A DNA stretch of 64,000 bases, from NCBI RefSeq assembly GCF_002980525.1, contig NZ_PVBQ01000005.1:248001-312000 (forward strand). Direction: 5' to 3'. Made by a program: the position numbers and the translations under genes. This stretch comes from Sphingobacterium haloxyli (GTDB lineage: Bacteria > Bacteroidota > Bacteroidia > Sphingobacteriales > Sphingobacteriaceae). The notes below the pieces were generated by a model. It saw only the letters and a program-made list of their open reading frames with translations. It ran no database searches and was not told the origin of the DNA. Shown here piece by piece: positions 61,519 through 64,000 of the stretch (position 1 is the stretch's first letter; each line of letters begins with the position of its first letter).

Positions 61519-62386
61519 AATTTTCAAATGTTACTTCAAAAATACTCCCAGATGGAGTGTTATCTTTTACCTTAATAGAGGCGTTGTGTTTTTGCAATAC
61601 CGTTTTCACTATATACAACCCTAAACCCGTGCCTTTGGTTTTACGCGTGGACTCATTGCCTATTCGGTAAAACTTATTGAATATGTTCTTTTTCTCCTCT
61701 TCCGGTATCCCTTGCCCGTGATCTGCTACCGAAAAAACAATTTTTTGGTTCTCCCTTTCTTTTAACTGCACTTCGACGTTCGCACATGGAGGTGAATATT
61801 TTATCGCATTTTCTATTAAATTATTCACTACGTTGGTGATAGCAAACTTATCCGCGTGGATTATTACGCCTTGGTCCAAATCTGGTTTTATGATCTGGGA
61901 GCTACAAGCATTCTTTTGCAATCTGTCGACCACATTGTCTACCAGCTCCGTAAAATTGAAGTTTTCTTTTGGAAAAACGAAACTTCGGTTTTCCAGTTTT
62001 GTCGTCAGTAGTACGTTTTCGACAAGGTCGTCCAACCGCTCGATATCCTTCAATGAGTTGGAAAGAAAAACTTTTTGTTGCTCTCTATCTAAGTCACGCT
62101 TCAAAATGGTCTGTATATATAACTTCACCGATGCCAAAGGTGATTTTAGTTCATGCGTTACTGCTAACAAAAAATTCTGTTGTTGCTGCTGTTGTTTATG
62201 CTCACGACTAAAGAGTTTTTTAAGCCTCATTGCTCCCCAGATAAAAATCAACAGAAAGAAAACACCTTCTCCGATAATCATGCCCTTACGTTCCGGTTCA
62301 TAATTAACGAGGAGATATCCCCACCAAAGCAATTGGGTAATGGCGTAAAAAACCAAAAAGTAAAACAGTACGAGAGCTCTCTTCAT
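61508..62386 (-). CDS. Sensor histidine kinase
   Basis: 292-residue kinase from the ATG at 62386. Two close membrane helices (LVLFYFLVFYAITQLLWWGYL and IIGEGVFFLLIFIWGAMRL) with almost no periplasmic loop suggest sensing within or near the membrane. A Gln run (QQQQQQ) precedes HisKA with phospho-His78 in AVTHELKSPLASV. The HATPase domain has NLIENAIKYSPP, DHGQGIPEEEKK and GLGLYIVKTVL. It heads the minus-strand run of kinase, regulator, TPR, hemE, hemJ and beta-barrel. Confidence 0.9.
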   Translation of the reverse strand: MKRALVLFYFLVFYAITQLLWWGYLLVNYEPERKGMIIGEGVFFLLIFIWGAMRLKKLFSREHKQQQQQQNFLLAVTHELKSPLASVKLYIQTILKRDLDREQQKVFLSNSLKDIERLDDLVENVLLTTKLENRSFVFPKENFNFTELVDNVVDRLQKNACSSQIIKPDLDQGVIIHADKFAITNVVNNLIENAIKYSPPCANVEVQLKERENQKIVFSVADHGQGIPEEEKKNIFNKFYRIGNESTRKTKGTGLGLYIVKTVLQKHNASIKVKDNTPSGSIFEVTFENYAN

Positions 62387-62405
62387 ACAATAAATTAATG
62401 TCACG

Positions 62406-62413
62406 CAAAAATA
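62406..62413 (-). promoter_or_regulatory. -7 box of the kinase-hem run
   Basis: The minus strand has TATTTTTG (62413 to 62406), 19 bases before the kinase ATG. It is divergent from the HAD gene promoter 60 bases away. Confidence 0.55.
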
Positions 62414-62474
62414 ACCATTTGTTAACCTCAAAGGAAATAGTAGACGTATTATGACAATAGGTTAAGAAAGGTGC

Positions 62475-62482
62475 TATATTTG
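62475..62482 (+). promoter_or_regulatory. -7 box abutting the HAD gene start
   Basis: TATATTTG ends 4 bases before the ATG at 62487, so the transcript is probably leaderless. Confidence 0.55.
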
Positions 62483-62486
62483 CGCT

Positions 62487-63188
62487 ATGTTTTTCGACAA
62501 AAAAGATGTCTTCTTCGATTTAGATCACACTATCTGGGATTTCGACAAGAACGCACAGGAAACGCTGCACGAACTTTATCATAAGTATCATTTTGACAAG
62601 TTGATTGGAAATGCCAGCTCTGACCTTTTTATAGAGACGTACACGGCAAACAACCATCGTCTATGGGCCCTTTACCACCATGGTAAGATCGATAAAGCTA
62701 CCCTACGCGGGTTACGTTTTGCGGATACTTTTACGCAATTAGGTATTGATCCCGCCTTGTTTCCCAATGCGTTTGAGGAAGAATATTTGAACATTTGCCC
62801 TACTAAGACTAATCTCTTTCCAAACGCGCTTGAAACGTTAGGTTATCTGCAGGGCAAATATAACCTACATTTAATTTCCAATGGCTTTAAAGAAGCGTGC
62901 GAAAAGAAATTGCAACATAGCAAATTGAAACCCTACTTTAAAACAATTGTGATTTCAGAAATGTTTGGCGTCAATAAACCAGACCCGAGAATCTTCGAAC
63001 TTGCTTTACAAAAAGGAGAGGCCGAAAGAAAGACTTCTGTCATGATCGGAGACAACCTCGACGCCGATGTTCGAGGTGCACAAAACGCCGGAATTGAAGC
63101 TATTTTCTTTAACTCAATCGGTCTTGAACGCCCCGAAGATGTTCGTCACATGATTCGTGATCTGGGAGAATTGCAGCAGGTTTTTTAA
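62487..63188 (+). CDS. HAD-family nucleotidase, YjjG-like
   Basis: 233-residue HAD phosphatase. Motif I is DVFFDLDHTIWDFDKNA with the catalytic Asp pair (Asp11, Asp13), motif II LHLISNGFKEACEKKL, and motif III/IV in VNKPDPRIFELALQKGE and SVMIGDNLDADVRGAQNAG. The FFDLDHTIWDFD form is typical of YjjG-type pyrimidine nucleotidases that remove non-canonical nucleotides. The cap domain is the C1 helical type. No operon partner is present. Confidence 0.88.
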   Translation: MFFDKKDVFFDLDHTIWDFDKNAQETLHELYHKYHFDKLIGNASSDLFIETYTANNHRLWALYHHGKIDKATLRGLRFADTFTQLGIDPALFPNAFEEEYLNICPTKTNLFPNALETLGYLQGKYNLHLISNGFKEACEKKLQHSKLKPYFKTIVISEMFGVNKPDPRIFELALQKGEAERKTSVMIGDNLDADVRGAQNAGIEAIFFNSIGLERPEDVRHMIRDLGELQQVF

Positions 63189-63195
63189 AGAAGTA

Positions 63196-63216
63196 GAGGC
63201 GCATTACCTGCGCCTC
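63196..63216. terminator. Hairpin between convergent genes
   Basis: GAGGCGCA/TGCGCCTC 8-bp stem, loop TTACC. T-tracts are weak on both sides, so termination is likely but inefficient. Confidence 0.6.
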
Positions 63217-63229
63217 CACCATAATTATA

Positions 63230-64000
63230 CTATAATACCTTTACGGTAATATTTTTCAACCACACGTCGTCGCCATGGTCCTGAAATCCAATAACACCCG
63301 ATTTGGATTCTCCACCGACGTTATTCAATAATTCGAATGCCAGCGGCCATTTTTCCTGACTGAACTTGCTAGCTTGTAACAGGGTTGTCCATTCCGGTGT
63401 CCGTACAGTATATTCTACCACTTGTTGACCATTTTGATAGTGGGTCACTTTTCCATTGTTTACAACGATCTTCGCCTTGTTCCATTCTCCTGCCGGTTTG
63501 CCATTCTGTGGTTTCGCTGGAATCATATCATAGAGAGAACCCGATTTTCGATTACCATCGACTCCCTGTTTAGCATCAGGGTGATTTTCATTATCCAACA
63601 ACTGATACTCTGGGCTGGATACATAAATCGGCTGCCCTTCTACTTCTTTCGCTAAGAAAAATACGCCGGAATTACCTGCATGGGAAATCTTCCATTCAAA
63701 CTCCAATTCGAAGTTTTCAAAATCATACGCAAAAATAATGTCTCCACCATCTTCCTTAGTCAACCCCGATTCTTTATTGGAAAATTTCAACGAACCGTCT
63801 TCAATCACCCATTTCGCGGGGATTTTTTCTTTGTTATACCCCCGCCAGCCTGTTAACGACGTTCCGTTAAATAGTACATAGGCGCCATCCGCATTCTTCG
63901 GGAATTTGTTAATATCAACTTTCGGAAGGTTATTTAGCTCATAAGGTGGAACCTTATTGCCAACGGCCGTGATGTTTTGCGCTTGGCAAATAGCGGAGGA
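63230..64000 (-). CDS. DUF1080 protein (3-keto-disaccharide hydrolase family), 5'-truncated
   Basis: The frame is open to the window edge, so the start is missing. The first visible residues read SSAICQAQNITAVGNKVPP, which looks like the end of a signal peptide, with cleavage near CQAQN. The DUF1080 jelly-roll fold follows: YVLFNGTSLTGWRGY, FELEFEWKISHAGNSGVFFLA, YQLLDNENHPDAKQG, GEWNKAKIVVNNGKVTHYQNGQ and the closing IGFQDHGDDVWLKNI. The family hydrolyses 3-keto-glycosides and glucans in Bacteroidota. About 257 residues are visible. Confidence 0.9.
   Translation of the reverse strand, partial: SSAICQAQNITAVGNKVPPYELNNLPKVDINKFPKNADGAYVLFNGTSLTGWRGYNKEKIPAKWVIEDGSLKFSNKESGLTKEDGGDIIFAYDFENFELEFEWKISHAGNSGVFFLAKEVEGQPIYVSSPEYQLLDNENHPDAKQGVDGNRKSGSLYDMIPAKPQNGKPAGEWNKAKIVVNNGKVTHYQNGQQVVEYTVRTPEWTTLLQASKFSQEKWPLAFELLNNVGGESKSGVIGFQDHGDDVWLKNITVKVL

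Noticed and set aside
1..64000. Mobile elements, CRISPR arrays, prophage genes, rRNA
   Set aside because: I looked for transposase-like proteins, repeated arrays and rRNA signatures and found none. The repeats present are short operator, promoter or palindrome types.

Overview
The window is a stretch of a Bacteroidota chromosome, most likely from the Sphingobacteriaceae. The evidence is the gene content: an OmpH-like lipoprotein, a PASTA-tailed FtsI, a dcw cluster without murF or ddl, START-like and DUF1080 proteins, and WG-repeat lipoproteins. The promoters agree, because boxes of the Bacteroidota TAnnTTTG type stand upstream of many genes and clear Shine-Dalgarno sequences are scarce. No insertion sequence, phage, CRISPR array or rRNA was seen. 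The two ends cut through genes: rpsA on the left and a DUF1080 protein on the right.

Layout. 1-9.5 kb is core: the rpsA end, gyrB, an OmpH/Skp-like lipoprotein, corA, the rpmH-rnpA-yidD-tsaB run, mscL, an orphan LuxR-type response regulator and a sugar isomerase-like TIM barrel. 9.6-25.4 kb is a complete minus-strand division and cell-wall operon, mraZ-rsmH-ftsL-ftsI-murE-mraY-murD-ftsW-murG-murC-ftsQ-ftsA-ftsZ. Its control region carries MraZ-type TGGG direct repeats facing both mraZ and the divergent aspS. 25.7-37.5 kb holds aspS, a GC-rich hairpin element, a lone lutB, priA, a DUF423 gene, a large membrane-anchored beta-propeller protein, a DHH phosphoesterase and an FKBP lipoprotein.

37.5-45.8 kb is the most distinctive accessory part. 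A translationally coupled three-gene operon (type III polyketide synthase, methyltransferase, FAD oxidoreductase) looks like a phenolic-lipid or pyrone pathway. It is divergent from a run encoding a small membrane protein, a WG-repeat lipoprotein, a TPR sensor kinase and a NarL-type regulator. 46-55 kb holds tatD, ansA, a YoaK/unknown/USP-like overlapping trio, a sensor kinase and OmpR-type regulator pair, ribBA, an LptF/G permease and a START-like protein. 55.4-64 kb has a tRNA with a CAU anticodon, a DUF72 gene, a calcineurin-like phosphoesterase, and a minus-strand run of sensor kinase, regulator, TPR protein, hemE, hemJ and a small beta-barrel. A HAD nucleotidase and the DUF1080 protein close the window.

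Three themes run through it: envelope building (dcw, LptF/G, OmpH, FKBP), envelope or redox sensing (three kinase-regulator pairs plus one orphan regulator), and unusual cis elements. The cis elements are a 38-bp promoter module found twice 25 kb apart, DnaA-box-like 9-mers in the dcw region, MraZ boxes and structured intergenic DNA. All functions are read from sequence motifs and context; no database search was possible.
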